Part shown: positions 1 through 10,178 of the stretch, piece by piece
Numbering within the stretch: the first letter of the stretch is position 1
Layout: the number at the start of each line of letters is the position of its first letter
Assembly (NCBI GenBank): GCA_937967795.1
Contig: CALBSK010000011.1
Coordinates: 1 to 64,000, forward strand
DNA from: an uncultured Alphaproteobacteria bacterium
GTDB lineage: Bacteria; Pseudomonadota; Alphaproteobacteria; UBA9655
DNA: 64,000 bases
Reading direction: 5' to 3'
Notes under the pieces: model-generated
What the model was told of the DNA's origin: nothing
Seen by the model: the letters and a program-made list of their open reading frames with translations, nothing else
The model's database searches: none
Program-made: the position numbers and the translations under genes

Positions 1-90
1 ATGTATAAATTAAAATTTTGTCAATTAAAGCTGAGTGATTAATAAAAAGTAAAACATATCTATAAATAAAAAAGAAAGTTAACCCCTTCG

Positions 91-1068
91 ATGTCTACCT
101 TACCTTTGGATTCCCCTTCTTTTAAATTTAGTGTTGAAATAGATAGTCATGGACTGCGGTTAGATAAATTTCTCTCCACAAAAATTCAAGAGGTGTCCCG
201 CTCACGTCTTCAAGCTCTCGTTAAAGAAGGTTGCGTTAAAGTCAATGATGAATGTGTGCATGATGCCTCATTTAAAATAAAGGAAACCAATTTTATTGAA
301 ATCATTATCCCTCCTATCGTGGAAGCCAGACCTTCTCCTGAAAATATTCCTCTTTCTATTCTCTATGAAGATAACGACCTCATTGTGATTAATAAACCTG
401 CAGGAATGGTGGTCCATCCTGCACCAGGTAACCTAGAAGGAACGCTTGTGAATGCCCTCCTTAGCCATTGTGGAGAAAGCCTTTCAGGGATTAATGGTGT
501 GAAACGACCAGGTATTGTGCATCGTTTGGACAAAGAAACCAGTGGTCTTTTGGTTGCTGCTAAGCATGACAAGGCGCACCATAGCCTTTCTCATCAACTT
601 GCAACTCGGATGATGGGGCGACGTTATTGGGCTCTTGTATGGGGAGTGGTTGTTCCGTCTGAAGGAACCATCGAAGGATCTATTGGAAGAGATCCGCGCC
701 ATCGTCAACGTATGGCAATTCAAGCAAGAGGAAAATTTGCCCGAACCCATTATAAGGTATTAAAAAATTATGGACGGTTAGCAACCCTAGTAGAATGCCG
801 TCTTGAAACGGGGCGCACTCACCAAATTCGTGTCCATATGACAGCAAAAGGGTATCCCCTTATAGGAGATGTTCTTTATGGGAAACAACCATACTCTTTA
901 CCATCTCTGCTAAAAAATTTCTTTAATGAAAAATGGCTTCGAGGACGCCACGCCCTTCATGCAAAAGAACTTTCATTTGTGCATCCTGTAACTCAGGAAA
1001 AGATTCATTTTTCAACAGACCTTCCAGAGGATATACTAACCTTAATCAATATGCTAAACTTAACTTAA
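91..1068 (+). CDS. rluD: 23S rRNA pseudouridine synthase, RluA/RluD family
   Basis: Isomerises uridines in large-subunit rRNA to pseudouridine. An S4-type RNA-binding segment lies at about residues 20-65. The catalytic domain follows, with the family signature HRLDKETSG, where Asp147 is the expected nucleophile, and the RTHQIRVHM motif further on. The 325 aa length is normal for the RluD/RluC group. The ATG at 91 has only a weak purine-rich stretch upstream. The gene lies 28 bases before rpoH on the same strand, a pairing seen in many alphaproteobacteria, and this favours RluD over RluA or RluC. The family is clear; the exact target uridines are inferred. Confidence 0.9.
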   Translation: MSTLPLDSPSFKFSVEIDSHGLRLDKFLSTKIQEVSRSRLQALVKEGCVKVNDECVHDASFKIKETNFIEIIIPPIVEARPSPENIPLSILYEDNDLIVINKPAGMVVHPAPGNLEGTLVNALLSHCGESLSGINGVKRPGIVHRLDKETSGLLVAAKHDKAHHSLSHQLATRMMGRRYWALVWGVVVPSEGTIEGSIGRDPRHRQRMAIQARGKFARTHYKVLKNYGRLATLVECRLETGRTHQIRVHMTAKGYPLIGDVLYGKQPYSLPSLLKNFFNEKWLRGRHALHAKELSFVHPVTQEKIHFSTDLPEDILTLINMLNLT

Positions 1069-1096
1069 TCGAGAGTGAAACATATTAGGTTTTCGC

Positions 1097-2002
1097 GTGT
1101 CAAATGACCATCTTCCAACGCTTCCCGAAATCCATGCCCTTCCTAGTATGGCAGATGGGCTTACACGATACTTAGCCGAAATCAGGCGATTTCCAATCCT
1201 AGAGCCAGATGAAGAATATATGATGGCTAAACGTTGGCAAGAGCATCAAGACCCAAAAGCTGCTGAAAAGCTTATTGCTTCTCATTTGCGGCTTGTCGCC
1301 AAAATTGCCAATGGTTACAGGGGGTACGGCTTGCCCATAGTGGATTTAATTGCCGAAGGAAATGTCGGATTAATGCAAGCACTGCGCAAGTTTGATCCTG
1401 AAAAAGGGTTTCGTTTCTCGACCTATGCCATGTGGTGGATTCGAGCCAATATTCAAGAGTACATTTTACACTCCTGGTCTCTTGTAAAAATCGGTACAAC
1501 AGCCGCTCAAAAAAAGCTTTTTTTTAATTTAAGGCGCCTCAAAAACGAAATGCAGGAAATAGATGAGCCCATTCTTTCAGCTAAGAGCATCAAGGACATT
1601 GCCGGCGAGCTTAATGTTTCGGAACAAGAAGTCATTGAAATGAGCAAACGTCTCAGCTCCCCCGACCAATCTCTTAACGTCCCTCTTAAAGAAGAAGGAA
1701 TTGAAGAATGGCAGGACTGGATTGTTGATGAGGATTCAAGCCATGAAGCCAAATTTATGGAACGAGATGAAAATCAACAAAAAAATGCGCTCTTAAACAA
1801 GGCCCTTCAATCTTTAAATGAGAGAGAATATCAGATCATTAAAGAGAGGCGCCTTACAGATCCCCCCAGAACTCTTGAAACTCTTTCTGAATCTCTTGGA
1901 ATCTCTCGAGAACGCGTGCGACAAATTGAAGCCCGGGCCTTTGAAAAACTTCAAAAAGCTGTTAAAACGGCGGCACTTCAGGGAAGAATAGTTGAGCCGT
2001 AA
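1097..2002 (+). CDS. rpoH: RNA polymerase sigma-32 (heat shock) factor
   Basis: Alternative sigma factor directing heat-shock transcription. Sigma region 2 is seen around residues 75-140, including the FSTYAMWWIRANIQEYIL core. The RpoH box (QKKLFFNLRRLK) follows at about residues 139-150 and separates sigma-32 from sigma-70 and sigma-28. A region 4 helix-turn-helix (SLGISRERVRQIEARAFEKL) lies near the C terminus. Length 301 aa is typical. The start is GTG at 1097; no in-frame ATG sits near the conserved N terminus. It is probably co-transcribed with rluD. No heat-shock promoter is visible just upstream. Confidence 0.95.
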   Translation: MSNDHLPTLPEIHALPSMADGLTRYLAEIRRFPILEPDEEYMMAKRWQEHQDPKAAEKLIASHLRLVAKIANGYRGYGLPIVDLIAEGNVGLMQALRKFDPEKGFRFSTYAMWWIRANIQEYILHSWSLVKIGTTAAQKKLFFNLRRLKNEMQEIDEPILSAKSIKDIAGELNVSEQEVIEMSKRLSSPDQSLNVPLKEEGIEEWQDWIVDEDSSHEAKFMERDENQQKNALLNKALQSLNEREYQIIKERRLTDPPRTLETLSESLGISRERVRQIEARAFEKLQKAVKTAALQGRIVEP

Positions 2003-2034
2003 ACCTCTGCTGTAATGGCCCTTAGAGCGCTAAC

Positions 2035-2063
2035 TTGTCATGTGAGGCATAAAAGTATATTAT
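2035..2063 (+). promoter_or_regulatory. Sigma-70-type promoter upstream of tolB
   Basis: TTGTCA at 2035-2040 and TATTAT at 2058-2063 are separated by 17 bases. Each hexamer differs from the sigma-70 consensus by one base. It sits about 40 bases before the tolB ATG in the rpoH-tolB gap. Predicted by eye only. Confidence 0.55.
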
Positions 2064-2104
2064 TTTCTTAATTTTTTAATGCCTGCGGTTAGAGGATTCA
2101 TTTC

Positions 2105-3403
2105 ATGATAAAAAACTTTATTTTTACTTTACTTTCTCTTTTTACATTAACTTTGGGAGCAACTGCCGAGCTTCATATTAATGTAACGGAAGGTACATTT
2201 AAACCCGTTCCTATTGCGATTACCCCTTTTCAAGGGACCGGGGATCCTGAACTCGCTAAAGTTGCAACAGAAATCACGCAAGTTATCATAAGTGATTTGG
2301 AAGGATGCGGCCTTTTCAAAGTGATTGACCCTGCAGCTTATATTCAATCAGCTCGGGATGTTATGGTCCAACCTCGCTTTGCAGATTGGAAAATTCTAAA
2401 CGCCGAAGCCTTGGTGGGGGGCCTTTTAAAACGCAATGGAGGCAATTTTCAAGTTGATTTCCGATTGTTTGATATATTTACGGAATCTCAGCTGACGGGA
2501 CTTTCTTTAGGAACCGAGTCCTCAAACTGGCGGCGTGTTGCGCATAAGATCGCGGACGAAATTTATGAGCGAATCACAGGAGACAAAGGATACTTTGATT
2601 CGCGGGTTGTTTATGTCGCAGAAAGCGGACCCGAAATGGATCGCAAGACGCGTTTGGCCATCATGGATTATGATGGAGAAAACCATCAGTTTATTTCAAG
2701 CGGGAAAACAAGAATATTAACACCCCGTTTTTCTCCTGACCGAACAAAAATTGCTTACGTTGATTTTGGAAAAAACGACAGATCTCCCAATCTTCATATC
2801 TATGATCTTGAATCCGGTCAATCTCAAGTGTTAGGTGCGGTCGAAGGTCAGAGAATGTCACCTCGGTTTTCAAAGGAAGGAGACCACATCATTTTGAGTA
2901 GCGCAAAAGGAGGAGCAGCTTCTCTTTATAAAATGCATCTCGGAAGTAAAAAACTTGAAAGGCTCACAACGTCAACAGCAACCATTGATGTTTCTCCTTG
3001 TTATTCTTCTGATGGAATGAAGATCGTTTATATTTCAGACAGAGGGGGGAAACCTCAAATTTATGTGCGTGATGCAGCGGGAGGAGAAGGAACGCGCATT
3101 AGTTTTAGTCCAGGCATATATGACAATCCTGTTTGGTCGCCTCGCGGAGATTTGATCGCCTTTACACGACAAAACGGAAGCACCTTTTATATTGGGGTAA
3201 TACGCCCCGATGGGTCAGGCGAACGCATGCTTGATTCAGGATACCTTCTCGAAGGTCCGACCTGGTCCCCTAATGGTCGCCTTATAATGTATACGTGCCA
3301 GGCTTCTCCGAAGGGTAAAGTCAAGCTTTGTAGTGTGGATATTACGGGCATTCACAAGCGAGAAGTTAATATTCCAGGAGAAGGGTCTTATCCTACATGG
3401 TAG
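2105..3403 (+). CDS. tolB: Tol-Pal system periplasmic beta-propeller protein TolB
   Basis: Periplasmic part of the Tol-Pal envelope machine, which links the inner membrane to the outer membrane during division. A signal peptide occupies about residues 1-21, with likely cleavage after ATA. An N-terminal TolB domain (PIAITPFQGTGDPELAKVAT) is followed from about residue 170 by propeller blades with repeated (F)SPDRTKIAY, SSDGMKIVYISDRGG, SPRGDLIAFTRQ and SPNGRLIMYT motifs. Length 432 aa is normal. pal follows on the same strand. tolQ, tolR and tolA, which usually precede it, are not here: rpoH takes that place, so the tol cluster is split. Confidence 0.95.
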   Translation: MIKNFIFTLLSLFTLTLGATAELHINVTEGTFKPVPIAITPFQGTGDPELAKVATEITQVIISDLEGCGLFKVIDPAAYIQSARDVMVQPRFADWKILNAEALVGGLLKRNGGNFQVDFRLFDIFTESQLTGLSLGTESSNWRRVAHKIADEIYERITGDKGYFDSRVVYVAESGPEMDRKTRLAIMDYDGENHQFISSGKTRILTPRFSPDRTKIAYVDFGKNDRSPNLHIYDLESGQSQVLGAVEGQRMSPRFSKEGDHIILSSAKGGAASLYKMHLGSKKLERLTTSTATIDVSPCYSSDGMKIVYISDRGGKPQIYVRDAAGGEGTRISFSPGIYDNPVWSPRGDLIAFTRQNGSTFYIGVIRPDGSGERMLDSGYLLEGPTWSPNGRLIMYTCQASPKGKVKLCSVDITGIHKREVNIPGEGSYPTW

Positions 3404-3406
3404 CTC

Positions 3407-3435
3407 TTGATCCTTTTTCATCAATAGGTTATAGT
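3407..3435 (+). promoter_or_regulatory. Possible sigma-70 promoter for pal
   Basis: TTGATC (3407-3412) and TATAGT (3430-3435) are spaced 17 bases apart, just after the tolB stop and about 145 bases before pal. A second TATAGT at 3539-3544 has no good -35 partner. The 175-base tolB-pal gap makes a separate pal promoter plausible; predicted by eye. Confidence 0.4.
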
Positions 3436-3578
3436 ACGATCACGATGTCTTAAATCTGTGGACTAAATACGGCGCTGCTTAGGACGAAAGACATCAAAAA
3501 AAAGAAACAATTTTAATATTTTTTTAACGTTCTCCCGCTATAGTGGGCGGATGAAAACTAAAAAAGGAGAAAAAAGAA

Positions 3579-4082
3579 ATGCGTTTAAAAATTACAAGTC
3601 TTCTTGCGGCTGCATCTTTGTTGTCTGCTTGCGGATCATCTACTGAAGAATGCGTCGAAGCTATGGGTCAAGGCGGCCCTCTCGCTGCAGAAGCAGCAGA
3701 AATTGCTGCTGAAGCCTGTATCCCAGGATCAGTCGCTGATTTCGTTGATAATGTCGGCGATCGCGTTTTCTTCGACTTTGACAGATCAGATGTTCGGCCT
3801 GAGGGAGCAGCAACACTGCAAGGTCAAGCCGCTTGGTTAAACACCTATCCAAATTATGTTGTAACCATCGAAGGTCATTGCGATAAGCGCGGAACAACCG
3901 AGTACAACTTAGCACTCGGAGAGCGTCGTGCAAATGCTGCGAAAGAACGACTCGTTGCTTTTGGTGTTGATCCTGCGCGTATCAAAGTTATCAGTTACGG
4001 CAAGAACCGCCCCATCGTTGAACAAGATGGAAGCGAGTGGGGTTACCAACAAAACCGCGTAGCTATCACCGTTTTGGACTAA
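3579..4082 (+). CDS. pal: Peptidoglycan-associated outer-membrane lipoprotein Pal
   Basis: Outer-membrane lipoprotein that binds peptidoglycan and TolB. The signal peptide ends in a lipobox (LLSAC), so Cys18 is the predicted lipidated residue. An OmpA-like domain fills about residues 60-165: VFFDFDRSDVRPEG at the start, the EGHCDKRGTTEYNLALGERR block, and SYGKNRP near the end. Length 167 aa is typical. A strong ribosome binding site (AAAAAGGAG) precedes the ATG. A hairpin terminator follows directly, so pal ends the transcription unit; no cpoB (ybgF) follows, unlike the usual order. Codon use is GC-richer than the neighbours, as expected for a highly expressed gene. Confidence 0.95.
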   Translation: MRLKITSLLAAASLLSACGSSTEECVEAMGQGGPLAAEAAEIAAEACIPGSVADFVDNVGDRVFFDFDRSDVRPEGAATLQGQAAWLNTYPNYVVTIEGHCDKRGTTEYNLALGERRANAAKERLVAFGVDPARIKVISYGKNRPIVEQDGSEWGYQQNRVAITVLD

Positions 4083-4116
4083 TAAAGTAAGTTGATCGAA
4101 CTTATTTTGATTTAAG

Positions 4117-4148
4117 AAAACACCACCTCTGCCGGGTGGTGTTTTTTT
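4117..4148 (+). terminator. Rho-independent terminator after pal
   Basis: CACCACC (4121-4127) pairs with GGTGGTG (4135-4141) around a 7-base loop. Flanking A4 and T4 extend the stem, and a T-tract runs from 4142. It starts about 35 bases after the pal stop. Confidence 0.9.
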
Positions 4149-4262
4149 ATATGAAGAGAAACTCTGTATAAAAATTGACTTCATCATAACTTCTTCGCTT
4201 GCATAGTAAAAACGAATAAGTTAGGGGTAGTACGAGTCAACTTTCTATATGGTGAGACATTA

Positions 4263-5240
4263 ATGTACACACCCATCCCTTTAATTCTTGACTGCGACCC
4301 TGGAATTGATGATTTCATTGCTATTTTAATGATCTTGGCTGTTCCTGAAAAATTTAATCTTTTAGGGATTACAGTTTCTGGGGGGAACGTATCCCTACAG
4401 AACACGAGTCAAAATGCTCTTAGGGCGTGTGAACTCGCAAGTAGACCCGATGTAAAAGTTTATGCAGGATGTCCAGGACCTATTCTCCGTCCGATTGTGC
4501 TTGCAGATGAGGTTCACGGCGAAACGGGACTTAAAGGATATGATCTCCCCATACCCACAATGCAGTTACAATCTAGGCACGCCGTTGACTTTTTGATTGA
4601 TACCATTATGTATTCTTCTCAAAAAGTAACTTTAGCAACGACAGGTCCCCTCACCAATATAGCACTCGCTCTGGTAAGGGAACCTCGAATTTTGGATAAC
4701 ATTGAGGAAATTGTAACCATGGGAGGGGCTATTGGGCTTGGGAATATCACCCCCTCTGCAGAATATAATTTTTATGTCGACCCCGAAGCAGCCTATATTC
4801 TTTATACTTCAGGGAAAAAGATCACGACTATCGGAATTGATGTGACTCACCAAGCTGTCACCTCGCTGCGTTGGCTTGCTCAGCTTGAAAATTCGGGAAC
4901 AACCGTAGGATATGCTGTTTCAATTTTATTACGCGCCATTCATGAATATGATACCCAATACAATGGAACGGATGGGGGAGCCCTTCATGATCCTTGTGTT
5001 ATTGCTTATCTTTTAGACTCCTCTCTTTTTAAAGGAAAAGATGTCCACGTTGACATTGATACATCTTTTGGAATTGCACGAGGCCGTTCCATTGTAGATT
5101 GGTGGCAAAAAAGGGGGATTCCTATGAATGCGCATGTCGTTAATAAAATTAATGTGAATGGTTTTTTTGATCTTCTCACCGATCTTTTATCTCGCTATGC
5201 GAATAAGCTCCAAATACATACACTCAAGGGGAAGGCATGA
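4263..5240 (+). CDS. Inosine-uridine-type nucleoside hydrolase (first of a tandem pair)
   Basis: N-ribohydrolase that splits nucleosides into base and ribose for salvage. The calcium-binding DCDPGIDD motif is at residues 10-17, a TGPLTNIA block is in the middle, and the late HDP that completes the metal site is near residue 241. Length 325 aa fits the IunH/RihA family. Substrate preference (purine, pyrimidine or broad) cannot be read from the sequence. Its last four bases overlap the start of a second nucleoside hydrolase, and the two share long blocks (MGGAIGLGNIT, EYNFY, GRSIVDW), so they are a local duplication. No signal peptide, hence cytoplasmic. Confidence 0.88.
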   Translation: MYTPIPLILDCDPGIDDFIAILMILAVPEKFNLLGITVSGGNVSLQNTSQNALRACELASRPDVKVYAGCPGPILRPIVLADEVHGETGLKGYDLPIPTMQLQSRHAVDFLIDTIMYSSQKVTLATTGPLTNIALALVREPRILDNIEEIVTMGGAIGLGNITPSAEYNFYVDPEAAYILYTSGKKITTIGIDVTHQAVTSLRWLAQLENSGTTVGYAVSILLRAIHEYDTQYNGTDGGALHDPCVIAYLLDSSLFKGKDVHVDIDTSFGIARGRSIVDWWQKRGIPMNAHVVNKINVNGFFDLLTDLLSRYANKLQIHTLKGKA

Positions 5241-6232
5241 AAAAAATTCCCCTCATTATGGACTGTGATCCAGGGCTTGATGATGCGATTGCCATTTTAT
5301 TTGCCTTAGCCTCCCCTGAAGAAATAAACCTTCTGGGAATAACGGCAGTTGTTGGAAATGTCCCCGTTAAACAAACTCAAGAAAATGCACGTCGCATTTG
5401 TGAGCTTGCAGACCACCCTGATGTAAAAATCTTTCAAGGATGTCCCCGTACTTTTTTTGCTCGAAAATCTTCTTCTGATTCGAATTATACAGGTGCAGAT
5501 GTTCATGGAGAAACAGGACTTGGCGGATGCAAACTTCCCGCTCCTATCATGCCTCTTCAATCCCAAGATGCTGTGAGTTTTCTTATTGAAACCCTCTTAA
5601 ATTCGCATGAGAAAATCACATTAGCTCCGTCTGGAACCCTCACTAATATTGCCTGTGCTCTTATTATGGAGCCTCGTATTAAGGATAAGATTGAAAAAAT
5701 TGTGCTTATGGGAGGAGCTATAGGTCTGGGGAATATCACAGCTACGGCCGAATATAACTTCTATTGCGATCCTCAGGCCGCTTATGTCGTCTTTACATCG
5801 GGTATTCCCATCATCATGATGGGACTTGATGTCACCCGTCAAACGCAAACATCTAAAGATTGGCTTCATACAATTGAAACTATGGGCACATCCGTCTCTC
5901 AAGCTGTTGTTGACATGCTATCATACTATCACCGTCCTCATGCTATTCTCGAACCTGGTGTGGAAGGAGGGGTTTTACATGACCCAAATATTATAGCCTA
6001 CCTCCTCAATCCAAATCTTTATGAAGGGCGCCACGTGTATGTCGAAATCGATGTTTCAACAACCATTATGGCGGGCCGTTCCATCGTAGATTGGCATAGC
6101 AAATTGGGCTTTAAACCCAATGCGTTCGTCGTCAATAAAGTGAATGTACCCGGCTTTTTTGATCTTCTCACAGAACGCCTCAAACGATATCCTTTTCTTA
6201 CCCGGCAGGTGCATACGTGCAGCCACTGTTAG
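5237..6232 (+). CDS. Inosine-uridine-type nucleoside hydrolase (second of a tandem pair)
   Basis: Paralogue of the preceding gene, with DCDPGLDD at residues 9-16, SGTLTNIA, MGGAIGLGNIT and a late HDPNIIAYLL motif. It has an extra loop (around FARKSSSDSNYTGADVHGETG) before the conserved VHGETGL segment and at least one more insertion before HDP, so the copies have diverged. Both keep the metal-binding aspartates and look active. Overlap with the first copy is four bases (ATGA), which suggests translational coupling. Its 3' end overlaps the alanine racemase start by 16 bases. Different substrate preferences for the two copies are a reasonable inference, not shown here. Confidence 0.87.
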   Translation: MKKIPLIMDCDPGLDDAIAILFALASPEEINLLGITAVVGNVPVKQTQENARRICELADHPDVKIFQGCPRTFFARKSSSDSNYTGADVHGETGLGGCKLPAPIMPLQSQDAVSFLIETLLNSHEKITLAPSGTLTNIACALIMEPRIKDKIEKIVLMGGAIGLGNITATAEYNFYCDPQAAYVVFTSGIPIIMMGLDVTRQTQTSKDWLHTIETMGTSVSQAVVDMLSYYHRPHAILEPGVEGGVLHDPNIIAYLLNPNLYEGRHVYVEIDVSTTIMAGRSIVDWHSKLGFKPNAFVVNKVNVPGFFDLLTERLKRYPFLTRQVHTCSHC

Positions 6233-7338
6233 CCTTTGAATCAACCTCTCTCCCTTCCTCCATTACGGGTTGTTTAGAAGTTGATACAAAAGCTATTGCT
6301 CAAAATTACAGAACACTTCAATCCATGCTGCCTCATAGTTCATGTGCTGCCGTTCTTAAAGCAGATGCCTATGGCTTTGGAATAAAAGCTATTGCGCCCC
6401 TTCTCATGCAACAGGGGTGTCAGTCCTTTTTTGTCGCTCATCTTGAAGAAGGACTTTTTCTCAGAAATCTCTTAAAAGAGCCTTTCATTTACGTTCTTTC
6501 GGGACTTCTTCCGAAAACAGAAGATCTTTTTGTCGAGCATTCCCTCATTCCCGTCCTCAATTATTTTGAAATGGTCGAAAACTGGGTCAAGGAAGCTCAG
6601 AAGCGCCGAAGAAAACTCCCCTGCATTCTTCATTTTGATACAGGAATGCGGCGCAATGGATTTGACCAAAGAGATTTATTCAAGCTCTTTGAATCGCTGA
6701 GTTTATTAGAAGCTCTTAACGTCCACTATCTTATGAGCCACCTTATCTCTTCACACGAACCCAATCATCCTCTTAATCGGCAACAAAAAGAATTATTTGA
6801 CAATTTACGGCAACAATTCCCCTTTGCAAAAGCCAGCCTTGCCGATACGGGGGGGATTTATTTGGGTTCCCCTTATCACTATCATTTAGCACGTCCTGGG
6901 AAAGGACTTTTCGGCCTCTTTTCGCCTTCAAAAGAAATGCCTTCTCTTTCTTCCTGTGTTAAACTTTTGGGCCGTATTCTTCAAATTCGGACAGCTCATA
7001 AAGGGGAAAGTGTAGGGTACGGTGCAACTTATACTTTAACGCGTGAGAGCAAACTTGCCACTCTCGGCATTGGATTTGCTGATGGTTATAACCGTCGCTT
7101 GAGCAATAACGCTTATGTAAACATTCAAGGCTTTAAGGCCCCCGTGGTCGGCCGTATCTCCATGGATTATACGGTTGTGGATGTCACGAATATTCCTGAA
7201 TCTCTGTGTTCTATGGGAGACTGGGCAGAACTTGTTAACGAAACCCTTACTCTCGATAAACTGGCCCATTCTATGGGAACCATCTCCCGAGAGCTTTCAA
7301 CAAGCTTTGGCCCCCGACTCACACGTATTTATGTTTGA
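6217..7338 (+). CDS. alr: Alanine racemase
   Basis: PLP enzyme that makes D-alanine for peptidoglycan. The PLP lysine is Lys48 in AVLKADAYGFG. The GYGATYTL segment in the C-terminal domain carries the second catalytic tyrosine, and RISMDYTVVDVT is the conserved C-terminal block. Length 373 aa is typical. The start is GTG at 6217, inside the end of the nucleoside hydrolase gene, so the three genes form a tightly coupled operon. The link between nucleoside salvage and D-alanine is not obvious and may be only positional. It is convergent with uvrA, with 11 bases between the stops. Confidence 0.93.
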   Translation: MQPLLAFESTSLPSSITGCLEVDTKAIAQNYRTLQSMLPHSSCAAVLKADAYGFGIKAIAPLLMQQGCQSFFVAHLEEGLFLRNLLKEPFIYVLSGLLPKTEDLFVEHSLIPVLNYFEMVENWVKEAQKRRRKLPCILHFDTGMRRNGFDQRDLFKLFESLSLLEALNVHYLMSHLISSHEPNHPLNRQQKELFDNLRQQFPFAKASLADTGGIYLGSPYHYHLARPGKGLFGLFSPSKEMPSLSSCVKLLGRILQIRTAHKGESVGYGATYTLTRESKLATLGIGFADGYNRRLSNNAYVNIQGFKAPVVGRISMDYTVVDVTNIPESLCSMGDWAELVNETLTLDKLAHSMGTISRELSTSFGPRLTRIYV

Positions 7339-7349
7339 AGAAGAATGGA

Positions 7350-10178
7350 TTAAGTAAGATATGGTTTTAAATAATGCCCCGTATAACTTTCAGAAATTTT
7401 AATGATCTCTTCTGGTGCGCCCGTGGCAATAATACATCCGCCTTCATCGCCCCCTTCGGGACCGATATCAATAATCCAATCCGCAGTTTTAATGACTTCA
7501 AGGTTATGCTCAATGATAATAACCGTATTTCCTTGGTCCACAAGCGTATGGAGAACTTCCAAAAGTTTGCGCACATCATCCACGTGAAGGCCTGTCGTCG
7601 GCTCATCTAAAATATAAAGCGTCTTCCCTGTGGCTCGGCGTGAGAGTTCTTTGGAAAGTTTAACGCGCTGAGCCTCCCCACCCGAAAGGGTCGTTGCTCG
7701 CTGTCCCACATGAATATAGCCGAGACCTACCTGAGAAAGGGTGGCAAGCTTTTCCTTAAGACTTGGCATAGCTTCAAAGAAAAGGAGGGCTTCATCCACG
7801 GTCATATCTAATACATCCGCAATAGATTTATCCCGATATTTAATTTCAAGAGTTTCGCGATTGTATCGTTTGCCATGGCATTGATCGCATTCCACATAAA
7901 CATCCGGTAAAAAGTGCATTTCGATCTTAATAACTCCATCCCCTTGGCAAGCTTCGCATCGTCCTCCTTTTACGTTAAAAGAAAAACGCCCCGGCGAATA
8001 TCCCCTTACTTTAGCCTCAGGAAGACCTGCAAACCATTCGCGAATAGGCGTAAAAACACCTGTATATGTAGCAGGATTAGAGCGGGGTGTACGACCAATG
8101 GGGGATTGATCAATATCTACAATTTTATTAATCAAATTAATCCCCTCAATCCGGTCGTGTGGACCTGGGATATCAGAATTATCATTCAAGATTTGCGCAA
8201 GCCCCTTATAAAGTGTTTCAATAACAAGCGACGACTTTCCCCCCCCTGAAACGCCCGTCACACAAATAAAAGCGCCCAAGGGAAATTCGACGGTTACGTT
8301 TTGAAGATTGTGACATCGAGCTCCTATCACTCTTAAAGCTTGCCCCTTTTTAGGTTTACGGCGCTTAGAGGGAAGAGGAATTTTTTGAATTCCACTTAAA
8401 TATTGTCCCGTGAGACTTGCCGCGTTTTCCATGATTTCTTTTGGTGTTCCTTGAGCAATAATAGAGCCTCCCTTCACCCCTGCGCCAGGCCCCATATCGA
8501 TCACGTAATCAGCTGTTCGTATGGCATCTTCATCATGCTCAACCACAATGACCGTATTCCCAAGATCTCGCAGGCGAATGAGAGTTCCAAGCAATCGATC
8601 GTTATCTCGCTGGTGAAGACCGATTGAAGGCTCATCAAGCACATAAAGAACGCCCACAAGACCGGAGCCAATTTGCGAGGCCAGTCGAATGCGTTGGCTT
8701 TCTCCTCCTGAAAGAGTACCAGAGGCACGAGAAAGAGAAAGATACCCTAAGCCCACGCTAACTAAAAACCCCAGCCGCTCCTGAATTTCTTTTAAAATGC
8801 GAGCGGCTATGTTTCTTTCCTTTTGAGTGAGTTTATCCATCAACGTGCGAAACCAATTTTGCACATGGGTAATCGACATTTCTGTGACTTGTCCGATATG
8901 CAATTGTTGAATTTTTACAGCCAATGCCTCTGATTTCAACCGATAGCCATGGCACTCTTCACACGGCAATGTGCTGTGATAACGGTCCATTTCTTCAGGT
9001 TGGCCATAACGCTCTTTTTTTTCTCTCTGGCGTCGCGTCAGAGTGGGAATGACTCCTTCAAAAGGCTTATTTTGCGTAAACGTACGGGATTCATCCCGAT
9101 AGGTCGTGGGGACCTCCTCCCCTCCCGATCCATACAAAATAACATCCTTTGTTCTTTGAGGAAGGTCAGCATAAGGCTCGTCAATTCGCCCCCCATATTT
9201 ATTGACAACAGCCGTCAAAGCTTGGAGGTAGTAATGGGAAAAAGCGCCTGCCCAGGGCGCTATGGCTCCTTCTTCTAAACTCAAGTCTGAATGCGGCACA
9301 ATTAAGCTAGGATCAAAAACAATTTTCACCCCCAACCCATCACACCCCGGACAAGCGCCAAATGGGCTATTAAAGGAAAAGAGGCGTGGTTCAATTTCAT
9401 CAATGGTAAACCCGGATACAGGACAGGCAAACTTCGCTGAAAAAGTATAACGTTCTCCTGTATCCGCATTTTCAGCATAAAGAAGTCCTTCAGAAAGCCT
9501 TAAACACGTTTCAATCGCGTCCGCCAAGCGGTGGCCTAAGTCGGGTTTCATCACCAGGCGATCAACCACAACTTCAATATCATGCTTAACTTTTTTGTTG
9601 AGAGATGGCACATCATCAATCTCATAAAGTGTCCCATCTACCTTTACACGCTGAAAGCCTTGCTTACGTAAATCTGAAATTTCTTTTTTATATTCGCCTT
9701 TCCTGCCTCTTACGATAGGCGCCAGAAGGTAAAGGCGTGTCTCTTCCGGTAATTCTTGGAGACGATCCACCATCTCGGAAACGGTTTGGCTTTGAATAGG
9801 AAGACCGGTCATAGGAGAATAGGGTATGCCAATTCGAGCAAATAGAAGCCGCAAATAATCATAAATCTCTGTAACTGTTCCTACGGTAGAACGAGGGTTT
9901 TTAGAGGTTGTTTTTTGCTCGATGGAAATGGCAGGAGACAACCCTTCGATTGAATCAACATCTGGTTTCTGCATGAGTTGTAAGAACTGACGAGCGTAAG
10001 CCGAAAGACTTTCCACATAACGCCTTTGTCCTTCCGCATAAATTGTGTCAAAAGCAAGAGATGATTTCCCCGAGCCGCTCAAACCTGTGATGACAACGAG
10101 TTTATCTCGCGGAATTTCAACTTCAATATTCTTCAAATTATGCTCACGCGCTCCGCGTACGTGGATGGAATGGGTCAT
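7350..10178 (-). CDS. uvrA: UvrABC excinuclease subunit A
   Basis: Damage-sensing ATPase of nucleotide excision repair. There are two ABC modules, each with a Walker A ([14 protein letters not shown] and [14 protein letters not shown]) and a signature ([11 protein letters not shown] and [11 protein letters not shown]) with LDEP Walker B. Zinc-finger cysteine pairs are visible in [24 protein letters not shown] and CDQCHGKR. Length 942 aa is full size. Monocistronic on the minus strand. No LexA-like box was recognised in the upstream gap, which instead seems to hold gene debris. uvrB and uvrC are not in the window. Confidence 0.97.
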   Translation of the reverse strand: MTHSIHVRGAREHNLKNIEVEIPRDKLVVITGLSGSGKSSLAFDTIYAEGQRRYVESLSAYARQFLQLMQKPDVDSIEGLSPAISIEQKTTSKNPRSTVGTVTEIYDYLRLLFARIGIPYSPMTGLPIQSQTVSEMVDRLQELPEETRLYLLAPIVRGRKGEYKKEISDLRKQGFQRVKVDGTLYEIDDVPSLNKKVKHDIEVVVDRLVMKPDLGHRLADAIETCLRLSEGLLYAENADTGERYTFSAKFACPVSGFTIDEIEPRLFSFNSPFGACPGCDGLGVKIVFDPSLIVPHSDLSLEEGAIAPWAGAFSHYYLQALTAVVNKYGGRIDEPYADLPQRTKDVILYGSGGEEVPTTYRDESRTFTQNKPFEGVIPTLTRRQREKKERYGQPEEMDRYHSTLPCEECHGYRLKSEALAVKIQQLHIGQVTEMSITHVQNWFRTLMDKLTQKERNIAARILKEIQERLGFLVSVGLGYLSLSRASGTLSGGESQRIRLASQIGSGLVGVLYVLDEPSIGLHQRDNDRLLGTLIRLRDLGNTVIVVEHDEDAIRTADYVIDMGPGAGVKGGSIIAQGTPKEIMENAASLTGQYLSGIQKIPLPSKRRKPKKGQALRVIGARCHNLQNVTVEFPLGAFICVTGVSGGGKSSLVIETLYKGLAQILNDNSDIPGPHDRIEGINLINKIVDIDQSPIGRTPRSNPATYTGVFTPIREWFAGLPEAKVRGYSPGRFSFNVKGGRCEACQGDGVIKIEMHFLPDVYVECDQCHGKRYNRETLEIKYRDKSIADVLDMTVDEALLFFEAMPSLKEKLATLSQVGLGYIHVGQRATTLSGGEAQRVKLSKELSRRATGKTLYILDEPTTGLHVDDVRKLLEVLHTLVDQGNTVIIIEHNLEVIKTADWIIDIGPEGGDEGGCIIATGAPEEIIKISESYTGHYLKPYLT

